NCBI RefSeq assembly: GCF_000805455.1
Contig: NZ_JSUS01000032.1
Span: forward strand, 186,001 to 250,000
Source: Acinetobacter sp. A47
GTDB lineage: Bacteria; Pseudomonadota; Gammaproteobacteria; Pseudomonadales; Moraxellaceae
Direction: 5' to 3'
DNA: 64,000 nt
In this document: piece by piece, positions 48,199-58,471 of the stretch
Numbering within the stretch: the stretch's first letter is position 1
Layout: each line of letters starts with the position of its first letter
Program-made: the position numbers and the translations under genes
Notes under the pieces: generated by a model
Told to the model about the DNA's origin: nothing
The model's input: only the letters and a program-made list of their open reading frames with translations
Database searches by the model: none

Positions 48199-49056
48199 AT
48201 GTCACAATTAAAACCACAAGAAGTTGTACGTTTAGGCGATATACAAATGGCAAATCATTTGCCATTTGTATTATTTGGCGGAATGAACGTACTTGAGTCA
48301 AAAGATTTAGCATTTGAAATTGCTGAAACGTATGTTGATATTTGCAAACGCTTAGACATTCCTTACGTATTCAAGGCAAGTTTTGATAAGGCAAATCGTT
48401 CAAGCCTGAATTCATTCCGTGGCCCTGGCCTGGAAAAGGGAATTGAATGGTTGGCTGATATTAAAAAGCATTTTAATGTGCCGATCATCACGGATGTCCA
48501 CGAGCCTTATCAGGCAGCGCCTGTTGCCGAAGTCGCAGACATTATCCAGCTTCCTGCCTTTTTAAGTCGTCAGACTGATCTTGTTGAAGCAATGGCAAAA
48601 ACCCAAGCCATTATCAATATCAAAAAAGCCCAATTCCTGGCACCCCATGAAATGCGTCATATCTTGCATAAATGTCTGGAAGCCGGAAATGACAAGCTTA
48701 TTCTTTGTGAACGTGGTTCAGCATTTGGCTATAACAATCTGATTGTCGATATGCTTGGCTTTGATACCATGAAAGACATGAATGTACCTGTATTTTTTGA
48801 TGTAACTCATGCATTGCAAACGCCGGGTGGCCGTGCAGATTCTGCGGGTGGCCGTCGTGCCCAGATTACGACTCTGGCCCGTTCAGGCATGGCAACAGGG
48901 TTAGCAGGTTTATTTCTTGAAGCGCATCCTGAGCCGGAAATTGCAAAATGTGATGGCCCATGTGCATTGCGTTTATCTCAGCTTGAGCCATTCTTGGCGC
49001 AATTGAAAGAGTTGGATACTTTAGTTAAAGGATTCAAAAAGTTAGACACCCACTGA
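48199..49056 (+). CDS. kdsA: 3-deoxy-8-phosphooctulonate synthase
   Basis: A 285-residue aldolase making KDO 8-phosphate from PEP and arabinose 5-phosphate for lipopolysaccharide core. Signatures: [82 protein letters not shown] and [14 protein letters not shown]. Here the first motif has a Cys-independent FGGMN. GGGAAA lies before the ATG. 34 bases after pyrG; likely the same transcript. Confidence 0.97.
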   Translation: MSQLKPQEVVRLGDIQMANHLPFVLFGGMNVLESKDLAFEIAETYVDICKRLDIPYVFKASFDKANRSSLNSFRGPGLEKGIEWLADIKKHFNVPIITDVHEPYQAAPVAEVADIIQLPAFLSRQTDLVEAMAKTQAIINIKKAQFLAPHEMRHILHKCLEAGNDKLILCERGSAFGYNNLIVDMLGFDTMKDMNVPVFFDVTHALQTPGGRADSAGGRRAQITTLARSGMATGLAGLFLEAHPEPEIAKCDGPCALRLSQLEPFLAQLKELDTLVKGFKKLDTH

Positions 49057-50391
<1,335 letters not shown>

Positions 50392-50516
50392 GGTCGAATT
50401 ATTTATGTTGAAAAGTTCTGGTCATCTTTCTTTACAAAAGAGAGAAACTCTGCAAATTCATAATCCTATAGAATTCGCAGATGATCTTCCTTTTAAAAGG
50501 ATGTAGGGGCTTTTTC
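50392..50516 (+). other. eno-ftsB spacer with hairpins
   Basis: CTGC-a-AATTC (50450-50459) and GAATT-c-GCAG (50471-50480) form a stem with one mismatch; an alternative outer pairing GGTCATCT (50420-50427) with AGATGATC (50479-50486) is possible. This may be a terminator or processing site; no T-tract. Confidence 0.4.
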
Positions 50517-50888
50517 ATGTTAGAGATGTTTCGGTCGACCTCGAGTAAATTGATTCTGTTGCTTGTTGTCGTTTTGGTTGCAAGCTTACAGTATCAATTC
50601 TGGCTTGGTGAGGGAGGATATTTCCCTCATCAGGCTTTGACCCAGCAAATTGCTCAGCAAGCTGAAATCAATACGGAACTTAAAGAGCGGAACCGTATTC
50701 TGGCAGCTGAGGTTTTTGATTTAAAAAATGGCAGCGAAGCAATTGAAGAGCATGCCCGTTTAGACTTGGGTCTGATTAAACCAAATGAAACCTTTGTACA
50801 AATGAGTACGATCAGTACGCACTATAAACCGATTTATATCGATCCAAACGCAAAAGAAGATACTGCGACCAATGAAAACCCAGACTAA
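50517..50888 (+). CDS. ftsB: Cell division protein FtsB
   Basis: A 123-residue bitopic protein of the FtsQLB divisome complex. One membrane helix at residues 11-30 (LILLLVVVLVASLQYQFWLG) is followed by a periplasmic coiled coil (ALTQQIAQQAEINTELKERNRILAAEVFDLKNGSEAIEEHAR) and the GLIKPNETFVQ motif typical of FtsB. ATG 50517 is supported by AGGGGC 6 bases before. Overlaps ispD by 17 bases, the common ftsB-ispD arrangement. Confidence 0.93.
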   Translation: MLEMFRSTSSKLILLLVVVLVASLQYQFWLGEGGYFPHQALTQQIAQQAEINTELKERNRILAAEVFDLKNGSEAIEEHARLDLGLIKPNETFVQMSTISTHYKPIYIDPNAKEDTATNENPD

Positions 50889-51573
50889 GCTGTGGGCGGT
50901 TGTACCAGCAGCAGGTTCGGGCAGTCGTTTTTCCAAAACCGAATTAAAACAATATCAGTATATTCAAAAACATACGGTTCTTGAGCATACCGTTAATCGT
51001 CTTAATACCCTTGATCTGGCAGGTTGTGTACTGGCTATTGGCCAGCAAGATAATTTTGCCCAGACCCTTCCATTTCAACATAAAGATAGATTGCATTTTT
51101 GTACAGGTGGAGCTGAACGGGTGCACTCTGTTTTGAATGCTTTAGCCTACTTAACTGAAATTGCAGATGAAAATGATTGGGTTCTGGTGCATGATGCTGC
51201 ACGTCCATGTGTCACACAGGCGTGTTTGCAACTTCTTGTAAACACGGCAGAGCAGAGTAGCCAAAGTACGATTTTAGCGATTCCGGTACGTGACACCCTG
51301 AAAAAAGTTGAATCACAGCATCAGATCGGAGCAACGGTAAGCCGTGAAATGTTATGGCAAGCCCAGACTCCGCAAATGGCGAGGCTGGGTGTGCTAAAAA
51401 ATGCCATTGAAAAGGCTTTGGCCAATCAGGTTGTGATCACAGATGAGGCGAGTGCTCTGGAGTATGCAAATATACCGGTACGCGTTGTTCAAGGGCGATC
51501 TGATAATATTAAAATTACTTACGCTGATGATCTTGAGCTGGCCCGTTTAATCCTTCAATCACAACAAGTCTGA
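50872..51573 (+). CDS. ispD: 2-C-methyl-D-erythritol 4-phosphate cytidylyltransferase
   Basis: A 233-residue enzyme of the MEP isoprenoid pathway, making CDP-methylerythritol. The nucleotide loop is WAVVPAAGSGSRFSKTELKQYQ (residues 8-29), where the common RMG-PKQY reads RFSKTELKQY. Other motifs: GGAERVHSVLNAL, DWVLVHDAARPCV, IPVRDTLKK, and TDEASALE with VQGRSDNIKITYADDLELA. Complete length. Gene overlap with ftsB implies coupling. Confidence 0.95.
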   Translation: MKTQTKLWAVVPAAGSGSRFSKTELKQYQYIQKHTVLEHTVNRLNTLDLAGCVLAIGQQDNFAQTLPFQHKDRLHFCTGGAERVHSVLNALAYLTEIADENDWVLVHDAARPCVTQACLQLLVNTAEQSSQSTILAIPVRDTLKKVESQHQIGATVSREMLWQAQTPQMARLGVLKNAIEKALANQVVITDEASALEYANIPVRVVQGRSDNIKITYADDLELARLILQSQQV

Positions 51574-51620
51574 TAATTTTAAGATCTTCTGGTTATTTAG
51601 ATTATTTTTTGGCTCATTAA

Positions 51621-51635
51621 AAAATAGCCTAAGTA
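51621..51635 (+). repeat. Dispersed 15-mer, copy 2
   Basis: AAAATAGCCTAAGTA, 48 bases after the ispD stop and 99 bases before the DUF6438 lipoprotein gene. Confidence 0.7.
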
Positions 51636-51733
51636 GATTTAAGTGAAATTTACTGTTTTTTTACATTATCACAAATGACAAAAAACTGACGTTTTGTTAA
51701 ATTTAAACAACAGACTTAACAATGGATCAATAA

Positions 51734-52210
51734 ATGAAAAAATTATTACTTGCGGGCCTTTTTACTTTTTCTTTAGTGGGCTGCGCAACAACTCCTCAAC
51801 AGCCACAAACGCTTGCACAGGAAACCATTCGTTACTCAACCAGTCCTTGCTTTGGGGCGTGTCCAATTTATTCTGTGGAAATTACACCAGAAGGTGCGGT
51901 TCATTTTGATGGCAAACAATATACCAAAGTGACCGGTACTCAGGATTTAAAAGTTGATCCTTCTGTTTATAAAAAACTTCAGCAAGAGTTACAAACATAT
52001 CGCCCGGCAACAGGTGCAAATGTTAAAACCACTGGCTGTGATGAAACTGCGACAGATCAGCAAAACGCATATTTTGCCTGGAAACAGGAAGATGGTACTG
52101 TTACCAAACTGAGCCATTATACAGGCTGTATCTCACCAGCCAATGCAGAGCTGAATAAAGTGATTGAGAAGTTACCAAAGTTAATTGGTATTGAAGACTT
52201 AATCCGTTAA
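51734..52210 (+). CDS. DUF6438-like lipoprotein
   Basis: A 158-residue lipoprotein: lipobox SLVGC (Cys17). The mature part begins ETIRYSTSPCFGACPIYSVEITPEGAVHFDGKQYTKVTG, the C-x3-C pattern of DUF6438, function unknown. Two further Cys (TTGCDE and HYTGCIS) may form a disulphide. Likely an envelope protein. A strong hairpin terminator follows. Confidence 0.8.
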   Translation: MKKLLLAGLFTFSLVGCATTPQQPQTLAQETIRYSTSPCFGACPIYSVEITPEGAVHFDGKQYTKVTGTQDLKVDPSVYKKLQQELQTYRPATGANVKTTGCDETATDQQNAYFAWKQEDGTVTKLSHYTGCISPANAELNKVIEKLPKLIGIEDLIR

Positions 52211-52231
52211 TCCGGATTTAGCACAAATCTG

Positions 52232-52270
52232 AAAGGCTTAATGACCCTCATAGGGAATTAAGCCTTTTTT
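52232..52270 (+). terminator. Terminator after the DUF6438 lipoprotein gene
   Basis: AAAGGCTTAAT / ATTAAGCCTTT with an inner CCCT/AGGG pairing and a T-tract. Confidence 0.88.
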
Positions 52271-52286
52271 ATTGTGGGCATTTTAG

Positions 52287-52314
52287 TTGAACTATTTATA
52301 AAATAATATATTAT
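52287..52314 (+). promoter_or_regulatory. Promoter with overlapping palindrome for the sulfur module
   Basis: TTGAAC (52287-52292), 16-base spacer and TATTAT (52309-52314). The -10 is part of the 12-base perfect palindrome ATAATATATTAT (52303-52314), inside a longer AT-rich imperfect dyad. A BigR/SqrR-type sulfur repressor could bind here; no such gene is adjacent. Confidence 0.45.
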
Positions 52315-52346
52315 AAAAATATATATTGAATTAAAGGTGAGCGTCT

Positions 52347-52763
52347 ATGATGGGTACTGTTTTGGCTCTAGCTGGAGGAATCCTTATTGGTATGGCTGCC
52401 GTCGGGTATTTATATGTAAACGGACGTATCGCAGGAGTGAGTGGCCTAATCGCACAATTATTACAACCAAAAACCTTTCTGGGCAGCTCTGCGCTATGGT
52501 TCTTACTGGGCCTGATGATTACACCTGTCATTTATCAATATTTTATAAAGCCCGAGATAGTGCTGAATACTTCACCAGTCGGCTTAATTGTGGCCGGTTT
52601 ACTGGTCGGGTTTGGGACGAGACTTGGTTCAGGCTGTACCAGCGGACACGGAATTTGTGGTATTAGCCGTTTATCGTTACGTTCTATGCTTGCCACAATG
52701 ATATTTATTGGTGCCGGCATGATAACAGTGTATGTGGTTCGCCATATTTTGGGAGTAGCATAA
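52347..52763 (+). CDS. YeeE/YedE family half-transporter (first)
   Basis: A 138-residue membrane protein with about four helices and the sulfur-transport motif LGSGCTSGHGICGISRLSLRS (about residues 91-111), with Cys ligands for thiosulfate relay. Together with the next protein it equals one long YeeE/YedE (TsuA-like) channel split in two. A Cys-containing pair of this type beside an ETHE1-like hydrolase points to uptake or export of thiosulfate/polysulfide. Its stop overlaps the next ATG (TAATG). Confidence 0.9.
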   Translation: MMGTVLALAGGILIGMAAVGYLYVNGRIAGVSGLIAQLLQPKTFLGSSALWFLLGLMITPVIYQYFIKPEIVLNTSPVGLIVAGLLVGFGTRLGSGCTSGHGICGISRLSLRSMLATMIFIGAGMITVYVVRHILGVA

Positions 52764-53173
52764 TGAAAAAGTTAGCTGCTTTTATCTTTGGTAGCCTGTT
52801 TGCGTTAGGGTTACTGGTTTCGGGCATGTCGAATCCTGAAAAAGTATTAGGATTTCTAGATATAACAGGTGACTGGGATAGTAGCTTAATATTTGTCATG
52901 GTCGGGGCGATAGCTATTGCTTTTATCCCATTCCAAAAGGCAATTCGCGTTCCTAAAACAGTACTGGGTGAAAACATTAAACTGCCTGATAACCGAAAAA
53001 TCGATAGAAAATTGATTTTGGGTGCATTGTTGTTTGGAACAGGCTGGGGGATGGCTGGTATTTGCCCGGCGCCAGCCATAACGCTTATTGGCCTGGGTTA
53101 TTCACAAATCTGGTATTTTGTTATTGCCATGTTAATCGGTATGTTGATTCATCGTCTATGGGCTAAATCGTGA
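52763..53173 (+). CDS. YeeE/YedE family half-transporter (second, DUF6691)
   Basis: A 136-residue partner of the preceding protein. Helices at the N-terminus (FIFGSLFALGLLVSGMS), SSLIFVMVGAIAIAFIPF, and a C-terminal block LLFGTGWGMAGICPAPAITLIGLG with the single conserved Cys. Coupled by a one-base overlap at its start. It lies 11 bases before the metallo-hydrolase gene. Confidence 0.9.
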   Translation: MKKLAAFIFGSLFALGLLVSGMSNPEKVLGFLDITGDWDSSLIFVMVGAIAIAFIPFQKAIRVPKTVLGENIKLPDNRKIDRKLILGALLFGTGWGMAGICPAPAITLIGLGYSQIWYFVIAMLIGMLIHRLWAKS

Positions 53174-53184
53174 GGAGACCCATC

Positions 53185-54057
53185 ATGCCAAATCCACAAG
53201 TCAAAGCATTTTTCGATGAAAATAGCAATACTTTCAGTTATGTGGTGAGCGACCCTGAAACCCGTTGCTGTGCAATTATTGATAGTGTACTGGATTATGA
53301 TGCAGCTTCTGCAACCTGTTCTACAAGCCATGCTGATGAGATCATTGCCTATATACAGAGTAATGTCTTAAAAGTAGAGTGGATTCTGGAAACTCATGTG
53401 CATGCCGATCATTTAACAGCTTCACAGTATTTAAAGTCAAAGCTTGGCGGAAAGGTCGCCATGAGCCAGAACATCGCTGTGGTACAGGAAACCTTTAGTG
53501 CAATTTATCATCTTGATATTAAATATTTTAATTCCCGGTTAATTTTTGACTATCTATTTAAGGATAATGAGTATTTCAAAATAGGAAACCTGGATGCTTA
53601 TAATATTCCAACGCCTGGACATACACCTGCCTGTCTAAGCTATGTGGTGGGGGATGCTGTTTTTGTTGGAGATACCTTATTTATGCCGGACTATGGTACG
53701 GCCCGTTGTGATTTCCCTAAGGGGAGTGCAGAACTGCTATTTGACTCCATACAAAGACTCTATCAATTACCAGAACAGACCCGGGTTTTTCTCTGTCACG
53801 ATTATAAACCTGAAGGTCGGGATCACTATGTCTGTGAGACCAGTATCAAAGCGCAAAAACAGGCCAACATTCACTTAAATGCGGCAACAAAAAAACAGGA
53901 TTTTGTGCGTATGCGTCAGGCACGTGATGCAAATTTATCTATGCCAAAATTAATATTACCTGCAATTCAGATCAATATGGACGCAGGACGTTTTCCGGAA
54001 CCCGAATCTAATGGTATTCGCTATTTAAAACTTCCCTTGAATTACTTTAAATCCTGA
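53185..54057 (+). CDS. Metallo-beta-lactamase fold sulfur dioxygenase-like (ETHE1/Blh type)
   Basis: A 290-residue hydrolase. Zinc/iron motif WILETHVHADHLTASQYLKSKLGG (HxHxDH about residues 73-78), then GHTPACLSYVVGDAVFVGDTLFMPDYG (His and Asp ligands), and FLCHDYKPEGRD (last His). The THVHADHLTA sequence is that of persulfide dioxygenases linked to BigR operons, which oxidise glutathione persulfide to sulfite. Starts at ATG 53185 with TGAGGAG upstream. Here only iron ligands are inferred from family. Confidence 0.9.
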   Translation: MPNPQVKAFFDENSNTFSYVVSDPETRCCAIIDSVLDYDAASATCSTSHADEIIAYIQSNVLKVEWILETHVHADHLTASQYLKSKLGGKVAMSQNIAVVQETFSAIYHLDIKYFNSRLIFDYLFKDNEYFKIGNLDAYNIPTPGHTPACLSYVVGDAVFVGDTLFMPDYGTARCDFPKGSAELLFDSIQRLYQLPEQTRVFLCHDYKPEGRDHYVCETSIKAQKQANIHLNAATKKQDFVRMRQARDANLSMPKLILPAIQINMDAGRFPEPESNGIRYLKLPLNYFKS

Positions 54058-54094
54058 TTTTCTTAAATCCTATTGATATGAGCTTGAAGGTATA

Positions 54095-54109
54095 AAAATA
54101 GCCTAAGTA
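54095..54109 (+). repeat. Dispersed 15-mer, copy 3
   Basis: AAAATAGCCTAAGTA, 38 bases after the metallo-hydrolase stop and 120 bases before the histidine phosphatase gene. Confidence 0.7.
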
Positions 54110-54228
54110 AATATGAAGTTTAAAAGCAAACACACACATACCAATACCCTCAATAAATTCTTTCTTTCATCAATCAGTTAGGTTAAGAGAGCTGATTTTT
54201 TTTAACTTGGCTTAATCAGGATATAGAA

Positions 54229-54927
54229 ATGACCACCATTTATTTAGTCAGACATGGTCAAGCTTCATTTGGTCAAATGAATTATGACGAGCTATCGGCA
54301 CTTGGAGTAACACAAGCGAAAATTCTGGGGCAACATTTCAAGCATATTTTTACTAAACAACCCTATATCGTCTCCGGAAGCATGAAGCGACATCAACAGA
54401 CCACCCAGATTTCTTTGAAGGAATGTTTTCCTGAGGCAAGTTATAGAACAGATGAATTATGGAACGAGTTTAATCATCAACAGGTCTTTTCACTGTATGA
54501 ACCCCGGTTTGCTCAGCCGGAGCTATTAAAGCAGGATATTTTTAAAGAGACTGATCCGCGAACATATCTCGCCCAAGTATTTGATAAAGCAATTATACGA
54601 TGGGCAGATGAAACATTTCATCATGAGTATGATGAATCCTGGCCGATGTTTAAAACCAGAGTAGAAAAGGCACTACAAAGTTTATGCAAGGAACTTGCTG
54701 ATCAGCGACCTGAAGAAGCCGTAGTATTTACTTCTGGCGGGGTTATTTCGGTAATTCTTGGCAAATTGCTTGAACTTAATGTACAGCGTACTTTCGCGTT
54801 AAGCTGGTCGATTGCCAATACCAGCATCACTTCCCTGAAACTAACCAATGGTGAAATTCAATTAATGAGTATGAATGAACACCAGTTTATCAAAGCCAGC
54901 AATCCTGAATTATTAACCTGGTTCTAA
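54229..54927 (+). CDS. Histidine phosphatase family protein
   Basis: A 232-residue enzyme of the phosphoglycerate mutase-like superfamily. The catalytic TIYLVRHGQASFG motif (residues 3-15, His10) is complete; second His in the VVFTSGGVISVI strand region appears as Gly-Gly context where SHG usually occurs, so the terminal His is replaced (TSGG). Acidic residue in ELWNEFNHQ. The substrate is unknown and the missing second His may lower activity. Preceded by a 15-base dispersed motif. Confidence 0.85.
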   Translation: MTTIYLVRHGQASFGQMNYDELSALGVTQAKILGQHFKHIFTKQPYIVSGSMKRHQQTTQISLKECFPEASYRTDELWNEFNHQQVFSLYEPRFAQPELLKQDIFKETDPRTYLAQVFDKAIIRWADETFHHEYDESWPMFKTRVEKALQSLCKELADQRPEEAVVFTSGGVISVILGKLLELNVQRTFALSWSIANTSITSLKLTNGEIQLMSMNEHQFIKASNPELLTWF

Positions 54928-55105
54928 ATAAAGTGGGTTACGGCGTTTATGCTTGATTGGAAGCATTAGCGATTGCACTTCTCTAGAAGAGTAAAATGAA
55001 TATATTGAAATATTCGCTATTCTTTAAAATCATAATTTTTACTTGAACATATATTTGTCTTAGCTCAATAAACAGTTTTCATTCTGATATTAAAAGGAAA
55101 AATGC

Positions 55106-56204
55106 ATGCAACAACATAATTTTAACTTAACCGATCATTTTAAGCTCGGTATTTTTGCTTCAAACTGTTCTGGTGGGCTGACTGCTTCTACGCTAGAAGA
55201 TGGCTGGGAGGCCAGTTGGTCAGAAAATCTGGAATTAGCACAAATGGCAGATGATGCCGGCATTGATTTTCTTTTGTCTGCTGCACGTTTTATTGGTCAT
55301 GGAGGGGAAAAAGACTTTCATGGAACGGTACTGGAAACGGTAACCTGGACATCGGCATTATTGGCTAAAACCAGAAAAATTCATGTTTTTGCCACTATTC
55401 ATAGTGCTTTAAACCATCCGGTAGTTGTTGCCAAGCAGATTGCGACAATGGCCCAGATAGGAGGCAATCGGGTAGGGCTCAACATTGTGGCGGGCTGGAA
55501 TAAACCAGAATACGATGCGATGGGAATACAGCTGCCAGATGATCATGAAACAAGATATGAATATGCCCATGAATGGTATGGACTCATTAAAAAAATATGG
55601 CAAAGCTCAGAACCATTCGACTGGGAAGGTAAATTTTTTCAAACCCAGGGTACTTATGGTAAGCCGACTTTAATACCAGCCCCTCCCATCTTGAATGCTG
55701 CAGGTTCTAAAGAAGGACGTGAATTTGCGATCCGGAATTCAGACTTTTTATTCACGCCTGCATCTGATCTTGAACGCTCGGTGACAGAAATTGAAACGCT
55801 GAAAAAAAGAGGCAGAAAAGTTGAATAAAATTATAAAAGTTTTGACTTTTTCACATGTGATTTGTCGGCCAACTGAAGAGGAAGCCCAAGCGGAATGGGA
55901 TCGGCAATTGAATAACGCTGATCACGGCGCAGTACAACATCTCATAGATACCTTATTTTCTTTTTGCAAGTCTTTTCCACCTGATTTATTTGAAGGATTA
56001 CGCCAACGCATTGTAGTGGGTCATGGAGGATTTCCATTGGTCGGCACGCCAGAACAGGTTGCCGAAGGGTTAATCCGGTTAAAGCAGACAGGATTTTCAG
56101 GTAGTACTTTATCATTCCTTAACTATACCAAGGAGTTTCCTTATTTCAGGGATCATGTTATGCCAATCTTGCGGGAAAAAGGATTGCTACAATCATCTTC
56201 CTGA
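55106..56204 (+). pseudogene. LLM-class flavin-dependent oxidoreductase, frameshifted
   Basis: Two overlapping frames encode one luciferase-like monooxygenase. The first (55106-55828) has FKLGIFASNCSGGLTAS, GWEASWSENLELAQMADDAGIDFLL, NRVGLNIVAGWNKPEYDAMGI and RYEYAHEWY; the second (to 56204) has VICRPTEEEAQAEW and GGFPLVGTPEQVAEGLIRLKQTGFSG. The break is most simply a gain of one A in a run of seven A at 55802-55808: with six A the frame would read LKKEAEKLNKIIKVL straight into the second part. The rest is intact, so it may be a recent or reversible change, or a sequencing error. Related enzymes oxidise sulfonates, pyrimidines or other substrates. Confidence 0.85.
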
Positions 56205-56363
56205 ATTTGATATAACACGGATGTACTGAACTCACACAGTACATCTCACAACCAGTTATAGCAGCAATCATTGCTAAAAAATAATCAATCGATCTGTTTT
56301 TCATCAAATTCTTAAACTTTTTATGGTATAAAAATAGCTCAACATTAAACTTGAGAATAACAA

Positions 56364-56624
56364 ATGTCTGAACAAAAATATCATTGGTATTTAATTGGTT
56401 ATACCTTTAATGAAGCAAGTAATAATGGAAATACAAGAAGCTTTACGATCCAACTGCCATTAGAGACTTTCTTGCCTCCGGTTTCAAAATCCAAACTGAA
56501 TGAGCTGAACGCTATTGGTGCTGAATGGATTAAACAAAATGATCCTTCTACACAACCTGCAAATCTGTTTGCTACATCAATTTGTTACTTGGGTGAGATG
56601 TCTCAAGCTGAATTTAACGCTTAA
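56364..56624 (+). CDS. Small hypothetical protein
   Basis: An 86-residue soluble protein I do not recognise. No signal peptide or membrane helix; sequence includes YHWYLIGYTFNEASNNGNTRSFTIQLP and a C-terminal LGEMSQAEFN. A hairpin at 56657-56694 follows. Monocistronic by spacing. A GAG sequence lies 8-9 bases before ATG. Function unknown. Confidence 0.6.
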   Translation: MSEQKYHWYLIGYTFNEASNNGNTRSFTIQLPLETFLPPVSKSKLNELNAIGAEWIKQNDPSTQPANLFATSICYLGEMSQAEFNA

Positions 56625-56656
56625 TCTTGTCAGTTCCAGATTTTATAAACAATAAG

Positions 56657-56694
56657 TAAATCGATGCTATTTTTCACGATCTGGCATCGATTTA
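56657..56694. terminator. Hairpin after the small hypothetical gene
   Basis: TAAATCGATGC / GCATCGATTTA, 11-base perfect stem with a 16-base loop, extended by AATAA/TTATT with one mismatch. Weak T-tract. Confidence 0.55.
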
Positions 56695-56966
56695 TTATTG
56701 AGCACATTACAAAACTACGGCCTTTCCTGCAAAAGCGCCTTTAAACTTTTCTCCATCTGTCTTGTCTTAAACCTTTATATGAATGAGATAATTTCTGAAA
56801 AATGCAGAGAGCTTAGGGTTCATTTACCGCCCTGACCCTGAATATCTCAGTTATGAGTTACTCCTAAAATTATAAGTTTTTGTTTTATAAACTAAATTTG
56901 ATAAAATCACGTGAAAATTCTATAATATACACTTGTCTTTATTTGTTATATGTTTGGGTGGATTGG
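56695..56966. other. Spacer with no identified features
   Basis: The rest of the 340-base gap after the small hypothetical gene. AT-rich; no promoter, repeat or RNA gene that I could support. An upstream open extension of the next gene lies here but lacks a start with ribosome binding site. Confidence 0.4.
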
Positions 56967-57428
56967 GTGAAAAAATTATTAATTCTTCTTATGGGTATGG
57001 TCAGTGTCAGCTCGATATATAGTGCTGATAATTTTTTAGATAAAAAACAATCAATCTTGATTTTGGAAAATGCAGCCCCTTCATATACAGATGAAAATAG
57101 TGTTCACGTAGATTTTTTTGAATCATGGAAACAACAAGAGCAAGACCGGATAAATCAGGACAGGCAGGATTTAGAAAGCTGGCATGAAATCCAGTCACAG
57201 ACTTCAAATATGAGTCCTCATGATAGAGCTCAATATTATCTGGAACATCGGCATTTTGATGCTTTAAATGCACATGGCTATGAACAGCAGATTAATTCTT
57301 TGCAAAAGGCCCGAAACCGGGGCGTGATTTCTGATCGTGATTACCAGCAAAAGATTGTAAAACAGCAACCTATGCCTATGCAGCATCGAAGCAGCCAGCT
57401 GAAATTGTCAATTCCAATCGGAGACTGA
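56967..57428 (+). CDS. Exported hypothetical protein
   Basis: A 153-residue protein with a clear signal peptide (KKLLILLMGMVSVSSIYSA) when started at the GTG at 56967, where GGGTGG lies a few bases upstream. The mature part is charged and helical: ESWKQQEQDRINQDRQDLESWHEIQSQ and MSPHDRAQYYLEHRHFDALNAHGYEQQINSLQKARNRGVISDRDYQQKI. I do not recognise the family. The likely place is the periplasm. A terminator follows. Confidence 0.65.
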   Translation: MKKLLILLMGMVSVSSIYSADNFLDKKQSILILENAAPSYTDENSVHVDFFESWKQQEQDRINQDRQDLESWHEIQSQTSNMSPHDRAQYYLEHRHFDALNAHGYEQQINSLQKARNRGVISDRDYQQKIVKQQPMPMQHRSSQLKLSIPIGD

Positions 57429-57443
57429 GGGATCATTTGACAG

Positions 57444-57470
57444 AGCTCATCTACGCGATGAGCTTTTTTT
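57444..57470 (+). terminator. Terminator after the exported hypothetical gene
   Basis: AGCTCATC / GATGAGCT, 8-base perfect stem, 5-base loop and seven T. Confidence 0.88.
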
Positions 57471-57764
57471 ATGAAAGAAATACAGGCAAATGATCCTTTA
57501 AACAAGGATCAGATCTAAAACTTGACTTAAATAACAAAAATGAAGTTTTAAAGACCAATCAGTTTTGCAAAGCATCAACAGGGGATTTCGATAAGATGGG
57601 GGATGGCAAGTAAGCGCAACCAGAATGACTATCGACTAAACATTTAGAGGATATAGACAAGCTTTTTGGTGAAATTTCATGTATATTTTTACATATAATT
57701 ATCCATAAAATTGTAAACTATGTTATAAATTAACAATATAAATTTACTTTAATGATGAAATTTT
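57471..57764. other. AT-rich spacer
   Basis: About 290 bases without a gene between the terminator and the LprI-like gene. Nothing recognised beyond AT richness. Confidence 0.4.
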
Positions 57765-58127
57765 GTGTTGAATAAGTTCGTTATTGTTTTATCCTTTTTC
57801 GCAGCATCTTTTACCCATGCTTCTTGTGCTGAAAAAGTCGGATTATCAGACTTTTTATTGATTCAATGTTATAAAGAGGAAAATAAACCCTTGGAGTCTA
57901 AGCTGATGAGGACTTATCAACGGTTATTGGCCCAATCTGTTAAAGAAGAAAGAAATAGCCTTCTTATCTCGCAGCGTTTGTGGGGAGAATATAAATCGAT
58001 AGACTGTAAAAGTATTACAGATCCGGCAAATTGTGAATCAACCAAAGAGTTACTCCAGATCAAATGTATCAATGAAAAATTAAAGGCACGTGAGTTAGAG
58101 TTAAAAAGTAGATTGATAAAGCGCTGA
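57765..58127 (+). CDS. LprI-like (DUF1311) lysozyme-inhibitor-type protein
   Basis: A 120-residue exported protein: signal peptide to about residue 20 (SFFAASFTHASC). The mature part has the DUF1311/LprI pattern: a Cys soon after the signal, LMRTYQRLLAQS.KEERNSLLISQRLWGEYKSIDCKSI, and paired Cys near residues 86, 95 and 105. LprI-type proteins bind and inhibit lysozyme in mycobacteria; many Gram-negative members have no tested role. Start uncertain: GTG 57765 or TTG 57768, both with weak ribosome binding sites. Confidence 0.72.
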   Translation: MLNKFVIVLSFFAASFTHASCAEKVGLSDFLLIQCYKEENKPLESKLMRTYQRLLAQSVKEERNSLLISQRLWGEYKSIDCKSITDPANCESTKELLQIKCINEKLKARELELKSRLIKR

Positions 58128-58471
58128 ACTATGTCGTTTATTTACTGGAATAGGGGAAATACATCGGTTTTGTGGCAATCATGAAACTTCAAAGATTGCC
58201 ATTAATGGTATCAAGCAATTAGCTGTAGCAGTATTTATGATCATGGTTTGCCAAATTTTCCGACCAGGACTCTTATAGAACCAGACAGCTTCTGGCGGTT
58301 AGCTACCTGACACCATAACAAAACACTTCAAGACTCCGGGCAAACGGACTTGCTGCCCAGCGCAATCATTTCTCTATTATTGACATCAGATTTGAATTTG
58401 AACATTCATAGGTCTTGTTTGTATATGTGGATATGCGTATATTTATATAAAATGTTTATCGAGCCTAAAAC
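58128..58471. other. Spacer before the ars operon
   Basis: About 340 bases with no gene. It contains an 8-base inverted repeat TGGCAATC / GATTGCCA (58173-58201), probably the end of the previous transcript, and an AT-rich dyad-like stretch (ATATGCGTATATTTATATAA) 15-30 bases before arsR that could be its operator. Confidence 0.45.

Noticed and set aside
58128..58471. Possible insertion-sequence remnant before arsR
   Set aside because: No terminal repeats, transposase fragment or target duplication could be recognised.
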